In this document: positions 1 to 7,097 of the stretch, one piece after another | How positions within the stretch are numbered: the first letter of the stretch is position 1 | How the letters are laid out: each line of letters begins with the position of its first letter | Origin: Gemmatimonadota bacterium | Lineage (GTDB): Bacteria; JAAXHH01 | Assembly: GCA_026713285.1 (NCBI GenBank) | Contig: JAPOOT010000149.1 | Location: forward strand, 1 to 8,054 | Direction: 5' to 3' | Length of the DNA stretch: 8,054 nucleotides | Notes under the pieces: generated by a model | Told to the model about the DNA's origin: nothing | Seen by the model: the letters and a program-made list of their open reading frames with translations, nothing else | The model's database searches: none | Translations under genes and position numbers: made by a program

Positions 1-372
1 GGCAAAGTAGGTTTCATATCCGTCATCCAGCACCTTGAGCTGCAGTTCGCGTCCATAGACCCCTCCACCCTGATTGGCCTCGTGGAATGCCGCTTCTATA
101 CCCAGGCGCATCGCGTGGCCCAATTCCCGGGCAGGTCCGGTCAGCGCGGCGGACTGGCCAAAAAGGACATGGCCGTCGGAAAACCCGGGGTCCTCGCGGC
201 CTTCCCCCTTTGCTGTTGCCGGTTGCGGCTTATTCATTCCCCTTCCGCCGGCATCTGGCTCGGGGGCATCCTGCCCGCCCTGGCAGGCCATGCCAAGAGT
301 CGCCGTGAGCAACCCTGATATCATCACAAGAGGGGGTATCAAGTGAGAGACCAGACACTGCGCCGGATTCAT
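1..372 (-). CDS. Branched-chain amino acid-type ABC transporter substrate-binding lipoprotein, 5' part only (cut by window edge)
   Basis: Reading from the ATG at 372 down to base 1 gives 124 codons with no stop, so the C-terminal two thirds lie outside the window (the family is usually about 350-420 residues). Residues 7-29 form a hydrophobic export signal ending at Cys30 (TLGMAC). This is a loose lipobox, with Gly instead of Leu/Val at -3, so lipid attachment is likely but not certain. Residues 31-66 are a Gly/Pro/Asp-rich linker. The mature fold starts at about 69 with VLFGQSAALTGPARELG, then RLGIEAAFHEAN and VYGRELQLKVLDDGYE, the typical opening of the LivK/Peripla_BP_6 family. The protein would sit outside the inner membrane and hand amino acids, amides or related small solutes to an ABC permease. 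The ligand cannot be told from this part. A good ribosome site, GAGGAG at 382-387, lies 9 bases before the ATG. Permease and ATPase genes, if linked, would be to the left. Confidence 0.85.
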   Translation of the reverse strand, partial: MNPAQCLVSHLIPPLVMISGLLTATLGMACQGGQDAPEPDAGGRGMNKPQPATAKGEGREDPGFSDGHVLFGQSAALTGPARELGHAMRLGIEAAFHEANQGGGVYGRELQLKVLDDGYETYFA

Positions 373-500
373 CTTTGCGTTCTCCTCACCGGCAGGTCGT
401 GGAAGAATAGCACTTGTGTCTTATCCCGCGATAACAACGGTTGTCTGTAGTTCTGTAGTAGTACAAACCTGCGTCTGTAGCACTGTTTGATGCCTGATAC

Positions 501-524
501 GCTACGTGAGTTCGGGCTACGTGA
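501..524. repeat. Short direct repeat GCTACGTGA x2
   Basis: The nine-base word GCTACGTGA occurs at 501-509 and again at 516-524, 15 bases apart start to start, followed by similar GTTC/ACTTC tails. It lies about 130-150 bases upstream of the binding-protein start, in that gene's leader or promoter side. It could be a pair of regulator half-sites, but a 15-base period does not fit one turn of the helix, and a chance repeat is possible. Confidence 0.35.
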
Positions 525-552
525 ACTTCTATTTGGAGTCATACTTAACGTT

Positions 553-581
553 TTGCAACATTGATTGAAATGTAAATTAAT
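553..581 (+). promoter_or_regulatory. Possible sigma70-type promoter toward hrpA
   Basis: TTGCAA (553-558) and ATTAAT (576-581) are 17 bases apart, with four of six matches each. A perfect TATAAT also lies at 607-612 on the same strand, but it has no recognisable -35 at the usual distance. Either would start an hrpA transcript with an unusually long leader of roughly 340-370 bases. The site overlaps the opposite-strand candidate at 577-605, so the two directions might compete. Confidence 0.25.
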
Positions 582-605
582 ACACCAAACCATTTTTCCA
601 GTAAA
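577..605 (-). promoter_or_regulatory. Possible sigma70-type promoter for the binding-protein gene
   Basis: On the minus strand, TTTACT (600-605) and TATTAA (577-582) are separated by exactly 17 bases. Each matches the consensus hexamer at four of six positions. The block sits in the most AT-rich part of the spacer. It would give a leader of about 200 bases before the ATG at 372. Sigma factor preferences of this organism are unknown, so this is a weak call. Confidence 0.25.
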
Positions 606-816
606 GTATAATCCCTGTCAGCCCAGGCAGGTTGATTTAGCTCCTGGTGATCGAATAGAATTCAAAGTACGCGTTCATCTGGTAGCCGAAAACCCAGCGC
701 GTCGCGCATTTATCCCTCTTCTTTTACAGAACACACGATAAGAATGGGTTGATTCCGAGATCTTAATTCGTAACCTGTCATTTATCGCGCTGCGAGCAAT
801 CGCGTCCATCCCCGCT

Positions 817-898
817 CACCAGGTCCTCCAGCATCGGTCGAGCCTGGTGCGTATCAGGCTCTCGTTGCGGCGGTACCGTAGCGAGCCCTGTCGTACCG
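817..898 (+). promoter_or_regulatory. Chain of mutually exclusive inverted repeats in the hrpA leader
   Basis: Four stems can be read in order. A is CACCAGG 817-823 with CCTGGTG 843-849. B is GAGCCTG 840-846 with CAGGCTC 855-861 (8-base loop). C is GGCTC 857-861 with GAGCC 883-887. D is CGGTAC 871-876 with GTACCG 893-898. A and B share bases 843-846. B and C share 857-861. D lies across C, because its left arm falls inside the C loop. So pairing choices exclude each other, as in attenuators. There is no U-run after any stem, so an intrinsic terminator is not supported. The array ends 64 bases before the hrpA ATG. Confidence 0.35.
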
Positions 899-962
899 GC
901 GTACTTGCGTAACAGCCAGGTTCGGTCGGACTCAACCTTAATCGTGCAAGAAGTGGTTACTC

Positions 963-3900
963 ATGAATGGCAAGACTACGCATTCCAGGAAACCGGCACC
1001 AAGTCTTCATTTGCCGGACGAAATAAGGAAACTCCTGCCCCGCTGCACGTTGAAAGACCGCCGCGAAATAGAGCGGCAGCTGAAGAAACTGCGCGGCGCG
1101 CGGCGAGGGGACCACGGCCGGCTTGCCAGGTTGAAGGAGCAGGTGGCCGCATCGGCCGCGCTCGTGGATCAGCGCCTCCAATCCCACGCGTCCATCTCCA
1201 TTGACGGCCAACTTCCTATTGCGGCAAAGAAGGATGAAATACTCGAAACCCTGCGCGGACATCCCGTTGTCATCGTAACGGGGGAGACCGGTTCGGGCAA
1301 GACGACGCAACTGCCCAGAATATGCCTTGAAGCGGGGCGGGGCGTGTACGGACGCATCGCGTGCACGCAGCCCCGCCGGGTCGCCGCGTTGTCGGTCTCG
1401 CGTCGCATCGCCGAAGAACTTGGCGTGACCTGGGGAAGGGAAGTCGGGTGCAAGATCCGGTTCACGGACGAGACCGTGGCCGAAACTCGCGTCAAGATGA
1501 TGACCGACGGCATGCTGCTTGCCGAGATACAGCACGATCCCAACCTGCTGGAATACGACACGATCATCATCGACGAGGCCCACGAGCGCAGCCTGAACAT
1601 CGATTTCCTGCTGGGATACCTGCGGCTGCTGATCCGACGCAGGAAGGACCTGAAAATCGTGGTCACCTCGGCGACGATCGATGCCACCGCGTTCTCAGAC
1701 GCATTTGGCCAGGCGCCGGTCATCGAGGTTTCCGGGCGCCTTTACCCGGTGGAAATCCGCTATCTACCCCTCGAAGAAACCCGGGGCGATGTCGAGGACT
1801 ATACCTATGTCGACGGGGCGGTGGACGCCGTCGACCGGATCATGGAAGAACCCGGCCGGGGCGACATCCTTGTTTTTCTTCCCACGGAGAAGGACATACA
1901 CGAGACACGCAGGCGGCTCGTAGGAAGGTCCTACCGGCACACCGACGTGCTGCCGCTTTTCGGCCGGCTGACCAACGCGGACCAGCAACGTGTCTTCCGG
2001 CCGGGCAACAACCGCCGCATCGTGGTGGCAACGAACGTCGCGGAGACCTCGCTGACCATACCCCGGATAAAGTACGTCGTCGACACCGGTTTCGCACGGA
2101 TCAGCCGCTACGCCTCGAGGACCCGCACCCAGCGGCTGCCCATCGAACCCATCGCGCAGAGCAGCGCCCTGCAGCGGGCGGGACGCTGCGGACGCGTATC
2201 CGGAGGCGTCTGCCTGCGACTCTACAGCGAATCCGACCTGGCGAACCGGGCGGAGTATACCACGCCCGAGTTGCAGCGCGCCAATCTCGCCGAGGTCATC
2301 CTGCGCATGCTGGTGTTGAAACTGGGCGACGTCCACGCCTTCCCCTTTCTGGACCGGCCCACGCCCCAGGCCATACGGGACGGATTCCAGCTGCTTGCCG
2401 AACTGGGCGCCATCGACCGGGAACGGAAGCTGACCGGCCGTGGGCGGGACATGGCCAGACTGCCGGTGTCGCCCACGGTGTCGCGCATGCTGCTGCAGGC
2501 TCGCGAGGAAGGCGCCCTGCAGGAGGTCCTCGTGATCGCATCGGCCATCAGCATTCAGGACCCCCGGGTAAGGCCCCTGGACCAGCAGGAACAGGCGGAC
2601 AGGGAACACCGGAAATTCAGGAACGGGGCCTCGGATTTCCTGACCCTGCTCAATATCTGGGATGCCTTTCACAATACCTTCGAGCACCTGCAGACCCAGG
2701 CGGCCATGCGCAGGTTCTGCCGGCAACACTATCTGTCCTACAACCGCATGCGGGAATGGCGCGACATCTACGTGCAACTTCGTCGCTCGCTCCGGGAAAC
2801 CGGCGGTTTCCGCGGCCGGTCCGGACGATCCGGCAGCGCGCACTACGACGCAATCCACCGTTCGATCCTGAGCGGACTGCTCAGCCAGGTCGCCGAGCAG
2901 CGGGAAGGCAATCTCTACACCGGATCCCGGAACCGAACGGCCATGGTCTTCCCCGGTTCCGTGCTCTTTCGAAGGAAGCCGGACGCGAAACGCCAAAGGA
3001 AGCGTCCGACTGGACAGATTGGCGATGATACCGGGAAGGATGGAGAGGACGGACAACGGGACGGAGTAGGAGCGGCGCCGTGGATCGTCGCCGCGGAAAT
3101 GGTCGAAACCAACCGGCTTTATGCGCGCACCGTGGCGCGAATACAACCCGGATGGGCCGCGGAACTGGGCCGCCATCTGTGCCGGGCCTCGCATACGGAT
3201 CCGGGGTGGGACGTATCCACCGAACGGGTGACCGTCACCGAAACGCTGCACCTCTACGGATTGATGATCGACCGTCGGACGATCGACTACAAGAAAGTCG
3301 ATCCCGATGACGCAACGCGTATTTTCATCCGGGAGGCCCTGGTCAACGACGAGCTGCGGTCGCATTACGGCTTCATGGACCACAACCGCAAAATCCGCCG
3401 GGATGCCGAGACCTGGCAATTGAAACATCGAAACACCTATCGCGTCGATCTCGATGAGGTCGCCTTCAGGTTCTATGAGAAACGGATTTCCAGGGTTTCT
3501 TCGGTACACGATCTCAACCGGTTGATCAAAACCGGCGGAAAGGGAGACGCCTCGTTCCTGCGCATGGAGATTCAGGATCTCACGGGAACCGGGGATGGGC
3601 CGGACCGTATGGACCGTCCGGTCCTGCCAGACCGCCCGGAGGACTTTCCGGAGCACTTCAACCTGGAAGGCGACAAGCTGCCCCTGCGGTATGCCTGCCG
3701 GCCGGGCCGGGAAGAAGACGGCGTCACTATTTCGCTGCCGCAGGACAAGGTACACCTGCTGAATCCCGATTCGCTGGACTGGCTTGTGCCGGGCCTGCTG
3801 TGCGAGAAAATCGAGGCGATGCTGAGGGGATTGCCTGGAAGGAAACGCAAGCAACTCGTACCGATTCCCGATACGGCCAGGAAGATCGCGGAGGACCTGT

Positions 3901-5006
3901 CCCCGACTGATACTTCCCTGGCAAGCGCGCTTACGGAGTACATCGCAAGACATAACGGAATCGAAATAGACCGGTCGGACTGGGAGGCAGGCACGATACC
4001 GGATCACCTCCGGATGCGCGTCCTGGTGACCGGCGAGGACGGCGGCACCGTCCTTACGACCCGCGACCCGGAACGGGTGCGCAATGAAATCGTGGTCCGT
4101 ACCAACGCCGCCGAATCAGAAGACTGGAGCAAGGCGGTGGAGACCTGGGAAAGATATGACCTGCGGGACTGGCCGGCCGGCGACCTGCCCGACAAGATTG
4201 AAACCGGCCTGTCGGGGTCATTGCCGAATTACGCCTATCCCGGACTGCAGGCTGACGATGACGTGGTGGATCTGCGCCTGTTCCGGGACCGGCACGAGGC
4301 ATACCGGCAGACGAGAACGGGCCTGATCCGCCTGCTCGAACGGCGGATGAGCGACGAATTGGCATGGATGCGCCGGGACCTGGCATTCCTGCGGGATCTT
4401 CCCGGGCTGGCGGAACATGCGGGCGGATTCGAAGCGCTGCTGGATTACGCCTACGGCCACCTCCTGGCCGCACTGTTTACCCGCGAGCCCCTGTATCCCC
4501 TGACGGCCCGGCGCTTCGAAGAAGACGTGGAGACGGCGCGCTTGCTTTTAAAGAAACTCCCGGACTGGTTTCGGCAACAGATGCAGAACCTGGAAAGTGT
4601 TTTCTTGGGACAACTGCGAACGGCCGATGCGTACCCGGGCATGGAAGACGATCTGAAGCGGTTGATACCGCGCGACTTCCTGCTGAAAACGCCGGCGGTG
4701 GAATTGCCTAACCTGGTACGATTTCTGAAGGCAGTAGAAACGCGGAATCTCCGGGCGCGGGAAGATCGTTCGAAGGACCTGAAAAAAGCCGCGCTGGTCC
4801 GGCCCTTCGATGACGCGCTGAGGGCGTTGATCAACCGTGATGACGTGAATCCCGCCCTGCTCAGTGAATTCAGATGGATGCTCGAAGAGTACCGTGTGTC
4901 GGTTTTCGCCCAGGAACTCGGAACCGCAAGGACGGTCTCCCCGAAAAGACTGCGGGAAATGCTGGCCGGGATTGAAGCGGACTCCCGCGCGTCGGAGTCC
5001 TCATGA
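963..5006 (+). CDS. hrpA: ATP-dependent RNA helicase HrpA (DEAH box, full length)
   Basis: 1347 residues, slightly longer than the roughly 1300-residue E. coli HrpA. The helicase core is intact: Walker A GETGSGKT 107-114, DEAH 204-207, SAT 236-238, motif V TNVAETSLTIP 357-367 and motif VI QRAGRCGR 404-411. A helicase-associated (HA2) region follows at about 440-560, an OB-fold region at about 600-720, then the long DUF3418 C-terminus (about 750-1335), which separates HrpA from the shorter HrpB. The N-terminal arm before Walker A also aligns with HrpA. The enzyme is cytoplasmic, uses ATP to remodel RNA, and in E. coli is linked to mRNA processing and rescue of collided ribosomes. A hydrophilic insert of about 30 residues (674-704) splits the OB-fold region. 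The ATG at 963 has only a weak ribosome site (AAGAAG 948-953). The stop overlaps queC tail to tail. Confidence 0.97.
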   Translation: MNGKTTHSRKPAPSLHLPDEIRKLLPRCTLKDRREIERQLKKLRGARRGDHGRLARLKEQVAASAALVDQRLQSHASISIDGQLPIAAKKDEILETLRGHPVVIVTGETGSGKTTQLPRICLEAGRGVYGRIACTQPRRVAALSVSRRIAEELGVTWGREVGCKIRFTDETVAETRVKMMTDGMLLAEIQHDPNLLEYDTIIIDEAHERSLNIDFLLGYLRLLIRRRKDLKIVVTSATIDATAFSDAFGQAPVIEVSGRLYPVEIRYLPLEETRGDVEDYTYVDGAVDAVDRIMEEPGRGDILVFLPTEKDIHETRRRLVGRSYRHTDVLPLFGRLTNADQQRVFRPGNNRRIVVATNVAETSLTIPRIKYVVDTGFARISRYASRTRTQRLPIEPIAQSSALQRAGRCGRVSGGVCLRLYSESDLANRAEYTTPELQRANLAEVILRMLVLKLGDVHAFPFLDRPTPQAIRDGFQLLAELGAIDRERKLTGRGRDMARLPVSPTVSRMLLQAREEGALQEVLVIASAISIQDPRVRPLDQQEQADREHRKFRNGASDFLTLLNIWDAFHNTFEHLQTQAAMRRFCRQHYLSYNRMREWRDIYVQLRRSLRETGGFRGRSGRSGSAHYDAIHRSILSGLLSQVAEQREGNLYTGSRNRTAMVFPGSVLFRRKPDAKRQRKRPTGQIGDDTGKDGEDGQRDGVGAAPWIVAAEMVETNRLYARTVARIQPGWAAELGRHLCRASHTDPGWDVSTERVTVTETLHLYGLMIDRRTIDYKKVDPDDATRIFIREALVNDELRSHYGFMDHNRKIRRDAETWQLKHRNTYRVDLDEVAFRFYEKRISRVSSVHDLNRLIKTGGKGDASFLRMEIQDLTGTGDGPDRMDRPVLPDRPEDFPEHFNLEGDKLPLRYACRPGREEDGVTISLPQDKVHLLNPDSLDWLVPGLLCEKIEAMLRGLPGRKRKQLVPIPDTARKIAEDLSPTDTSLASALTEYIARHNGIEIDRSDWEAGTIPDHLRMRVLVTGEDGGTVLTTRDPERVRNEIVVRTNAAESEDWSKAVETWERYDLRDWPAGDLPDKIETGLSGSLPNYAYPGLQADDDVVDLRLFRDRHEAYRQTRTGLIRLLERRMSDELAWMRRDLAFLRDLPGLAEHAGGFEALLDYAYGHLLAALFTREPLYPLTARRFEEDVETARLLLKKLPDWFRQQMQNLESVFLGQLRTADAYPGMEDDLKRLIPRDFLLKTPAVELPNLVRFLKAVETRNLRAREDRSKDLKKAALVRPFDDALRALINRDDVNPALLSEFRWMLEEYRVSVFAQELGTARTVSPKRLREMLAGIEADSRASESS

Positions 5007-5720
5007 GGCGTATCGCGTCGGATCCTCGATGCCGGCTTCTTCAAAGCCGTTTCGCCGCAGGATGCAGGCATCGCATCCGCCGCAGGCCGCCCCGTCACTC
5101 GCCGGGTCGTAGCAACTTGTGGTGAGCGCATAGTCCACCCCGAGCCGGACCCCGGTGCGAAGGATATCCGCCTTGGACATTTCGATGAGCGGCGCGTGGA
5201 TATTGAACCTGCCCTCTCCGGTCACTCCCGCTCTCGTGGCCAGGTTCGCCAGGTTCTCGTAGGCCGCGATATACTCGGGGCGGCAATCGGGATAGCCGCT
5301 GTAATCGATGGCGTTGGCGCCGATGTACAGGTCGAATGCGCCAAGTACTTCAGCCCAACCCAGCGCGAAGGAAAGGAATATGGTATTGCGGGCCGGGACA
5401 TAAGTAGAAGGTATCTGCGCGGCCATGGACGCCGGATCCTGGTCCCTGGGCACGGGTATGTCGTCCGTCAGAGAAGACCCTCCGATCGCCCGCAGGTCAA
5501 AAGGTATGGTTACGTGGCGACCGACCCCCATGGATCTGGCGACCCTTTTGGCCGACTCGAGTTCAAACCGGTGTCGCTGTCCATAGTCGAAGGTGATGGC
5601 GTGACAGTCGAAACCGTCGTGCCGGGCGATGGCGAGCGCCGTCGCCGAATCGACCCCGCCGCTGAGCAGGACGACGGCGGCCTTGGTTACAAATTCGTTA
5701 CGGGCGTCCGTTGATGGCAT
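5001..5720 (-). CDS. queC: 7-cyano-7-deazaguanine synthase QueC
   Basis: 239 residues from the chosen ATG, close to E. coli QueC (231). It converts 7-carboxy-7-deazaguanine plus ammonia and ATP to preQ0, the precursor of queuosine in tRNA, in the cytoplasm. The PP-loop SGGVDS is at residues 20-25, followed by FDYGQRHRFEL and the family block STYVPARNTIFLS. GANAIDYSGYPDCRPEY is the QueC substrate region. Four cysteines near the C-terminus (C203, C213, C216, C219; CGGCDAC) match the zinc site. A GTG three codons upstream (5729) is in frame, but the ribosome site AAAGGTGG at 5726-5733 overlaps it and sits 5 bases before the ATG at 5720, so the ATG is preferred. No queD, queE or folE is in the window, so the rest of the pathway must be elsewhere. 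Its last codon and stop are shared antisense with hrpA. Confidence 0.96.
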   Translation of the reverse strand: MPSTDARNEFVTKAAVVLLSGGVDSATALAIARHDGFDCHAITFDYGQRHRFELESAKRVARSMGVGRHVTIPFDLRAIGGSSLTDDIPVPRDQDPASMAAQIPSTYVPARNTIFLSFALGWAEVLGAFDLYIGANAIDYSGYPDCRPEYIAAYENLANLATRAGVTGEGRFNIHAPLIEMSKADILRTGVRLGVDYALTTSCYDPASDGAACGGCDACILRRNGFEEAGIEDPTRYAS

Positions 5721-5777
5721 GGGTACCACCTTTCGGCTCTTTTTTACGCGAACCTGCTTTCGTATACTGCGATCTTG

Positions 5778-5792
5778 CCTTCGAATTGAAGG
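5778..5792. repeat. Small inverted repeat in queC leader
   Basis: CCTTC (5778-5782) and GAAGG (5788-5792) flank GAATT, forming a 15-base near-palindrome. It is about 58 bases upstream of the queC ATG, on the leader side. It could be an operator half-site pair or a small hairpin. There is no further support. Confidence 0.25.
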
Positions 5793-5855
5793 TCGTTCCG
5801 GTCAGCGAGACGATCCACCGTCCTGAGCTGCGACCGAGGGAAGACCAGGCCACCG

Positions 5856-5885
5856 TTGCGCGGTAGTGAATGTCGGCAGTATATT
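5856..5885 (+). promoter_or_regulatory. Possible promoter for the nitrilase-family gene
   Basis: TTGCGC (5856-5861) and TATATT (5880-5885) are 18 bases apart. The -10 matches five of six positions. The hexamer overlaps the -10 of the opposite-strand queC candidate, so polymerase could not occupy both at once. The leader to the ATG at 6035 would be about 140 bases and would include the GC-rich hairpin at 5969-5993. Confidence 0.3.
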
Positions 5886-5906
5886 CCATTAGTCAAAAAA
5901 CCGCAA
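5878..5906 (-). promoter_or_regulatory. Possible queC promoter
   Basis: On the minus strand, TTGCGG (5901-5906) and TATACT (5878-5883) are spaced by 17 bases. The -10 matches five of six consensus positions and the -35 has the conserved TTG. Transcription would begin near 5871 and give a leader of about 150 bases before queC. Confidence 0.35.
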
Positions 5907-5968
5907 TGCTTGTAGCCCGTGGTCCGGAGCATCGATTCCTGCAAAAGACCGTGAGAAGGTTTTACGTT

Positions 5969-5993
5969 TTGGCCCGACGGCCCGACGGGCCAG
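5969..5993 (+). repeat. GC-rich hairpin with tandem GGCCCGAC
   Basis: GGCCCGAC is repeated in tandem (5971-5978, 5979-5986) and then closed by CGGGCC (5986-5991). The first copy can pair GGCCCG 5971-5976 with CGGGCC 5986-5991 around a nine-base loop, extended by a T-A and a T-G pair outside. The second copy makes a 13-base perfect palindrome centred on 5985. It lies 41 bases before the hydrolase ATG. There is no T-run on the exit side of either strand, so it is not a standard intrinsic terminator. Confidence 0.5.
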
Positions 5994-6034
5994 CCGGCCA
6001 ACCGGGACGTGACCGATAAAACTGGAGGCGAACC

Positions 6035-6919
6035 ATGTTTCGAGATGTTCGGGTTGCGGCGATCTCGTTCAAACCCGTCAAGCTGGATCTCGAAGGAAAT
6101 GCGGAACGGCTGGAAGAGATGTTCCGCGAGGCCGCGGCCGGGGGCGCCGAACTGGCCGTCGCGCCGGAGGGCGTGCTTGAAGGGTATGTGGTCAACGAAA
6201 TCATCGACGGCGAGATCCCGCCGGAAGAAATGAACCGCGTGTCGCTGACCATGCGCAGCGACACCATCGCCCGGTTCCGGGCGCTCGCGAGATCGTTAAG
6301 CATGTGCCTCGTGTTCGGCCTGGCGGAGCGGATCGGCGACGAAGTCTACAATTGCGCCGTGTTCCTTGATCATCGGGGGCGCCTGCGTGGCAAGTACCAC
6401 AAGATGCAACTGGCCGAGGGCCATCACCGTTCCTGGTGGTTCAACCGCCTGGGCAGGCACAGCCGCGCCTTCGACACCCCCTTCGGCCGGGCCGGCATGG
6501 TCATCTGCAACGACCGGTGGAACCCGGATATCGCCCGCATACCGGTGCTCGACGGCGCCCGGTACCTTCTCATTCCCTCCTACGGTTCGAGGGCCCGCGC
6601 ACAGGACCGGGCCGTGCTCGCCCGCGCGAGGGAGAACGGCGTGCCTATCGTGGAAGCCAACGTCGGCGTGACCCTTATCGTGAGCAAAGGGGAAATCATC
6701 GCCATGTCCCGCAAGATGACCTCGATTACCCATGGGATCATCGCCGTTCCTGCGCCGGCATCGATCCGGAACAGGGACCGGCACGAACGGGGATTCCTCT
6801 CCTGGCGCCGCCGCGAAATGCCCCTGAGGTACCGCGACCGGATGCGGAGAAAACAGCAGGGCCGCGACGCCGTGGAGGTCGGCCATGACGCGAAGGGGCG
6901 GCTGATCGTGGCGGACTGA
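6035..6919 (+). CDS. Carbon-nitrogen hydrolase, nitrilase superfamily, with arginine-rich C-terminus
   Basis: 294 residues, a usual size for a single-domain member. The superfamily Glu-Lys-Cys triad is visible: E45 in APEGVLEG, K123 in GKYHKMQLAEG and C158 in MVICNDRWNP. Such enzymes hydrolyse amides, carbamoyl groups or nitriles through a cysteine thioester, usually in the cytoplasm as dimers or larger assemblies. The ICNDRW form and the absence of a nitrilase-type C-W-E favour an amidase or carbamoylase over a true nitrilase, but the substrate cannot be named. Residues 245-277 hold 13 arginines in 33 positions, beyond the core fold. No signal peptide is seen. GGAGG at 6024-6028, 6 bases before the ATG, fixes the start. 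Next on the same strand, 178 bases on, is nadE, whose first domain is from the same superfamily. Confidence 0.9.
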   Translation: MFRDVRVAAISFKPVKLDLEGNAERLEEMFREAAAGGAELAVAPEGVLEGYVVNEIIDGEIPPEEMNRVSLTMRSDTIARFRALARSLSMCLVFGLAERIGDEVYNCAVFLDHRGRLRGKYHKMQLAEGHHRSWWFNRLGRHSRAFDTPFGRAGMVICNDRWNPDIARIPVLDGARYLLIPSYGSRARAQDRAVLARARENGVPIVEANVGVTLIVSKGEIIAMSRKMTSITHGIIAVPAPASIRNRDRHERGFLSWRRREMPLRYRDRMRRKQQGRDAVEVGHDAKGRLIVAD

Positions 6920-7097
6920 CCGTCCGAAACCCTTTGGCGCGCCGGAAATTGCGTCTTGCCTGCCTGATCGCATATCCCTTATCTTTTTCGTCACGCCCGG
7001 CAGCCGGCGATCAGCATAAGCCGATTGCACAGATACAGGTTCGTAACGGTAGCCGGTCCGCAACGGTCCATTAGTTATCGTCCGGGATACAGAGGCC

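Larger units (their letters stand above)
373..962. other. Long intergenic region between divergent genes
   Basis: 590 bases separate the divergently transcribed binding-protein gene and hrpA. All six frames are broken into short pieces without family resemblance, and base composition is visibly richer in A/T than the flanking genes, most strongly at 541-615. The stretch holds possible promoters, a short direct repeat at 501-524, three copies of CTGTAG (445-450, 453-458, 475-480), a possible gene remnant at 637-723 and a run of overlapping inverted repeats at 817-898. I see no tRNA, rRNA or known riboswitch pattern. Confidence 0.75.

Noticed and set aside
369..593. Minus-strand 74-codon open frame upstream of the binding-protein gene
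   Set aside because: It has a low-complexity Arg/Ser/Gln-rich composition, shows no family resemblance, and overlaps the ribosome site and start of the real gene in another frame.
1764..4007. Long minus-strand 747-codon open frame inside hrpA
   Set aside because: It is a shadow of the GC-rich hrpA codons, with no domain. The plus-strand frame carries every helicase motif. The same applies to the 555-codon plus-strand frame at 1361-3028.
5001..5729. GTG at 5729 as the queC start
   Set aside because: It overlaps the best ribosome-binding sequence, while the ATG at 5720 is at a good distance from it and still includes the whole family core.
5735..5754. preQ1 riboswitch before queC
   Set aside because: The minus strand has AGGTTC and an A-rich run close to the ribosome site, which recalls the class I preQ1 aptamer. 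The pyrimidine-rich 3' arm of the first stem and the pseudoknot-forming end are missing.
5744..6001. Minus-strand 85-codon open frame between queC and the hydrolase
   Set aside because: It needs a TTG start inside a GC palindrome, has no ribosome site, no recognisable family, and overlaps the likely divergent promoter region. A 63-codon version from an internal ATG is no better supported.
6920..7097. Intrinsic terminator between the hydrolase and nadE
   Set aside because: The short repeat CCGG-CAG-CCGG near 6996-7010 comes after, not before, the T-run at 6984-6988, so the order is wrong for plus-strand termination.
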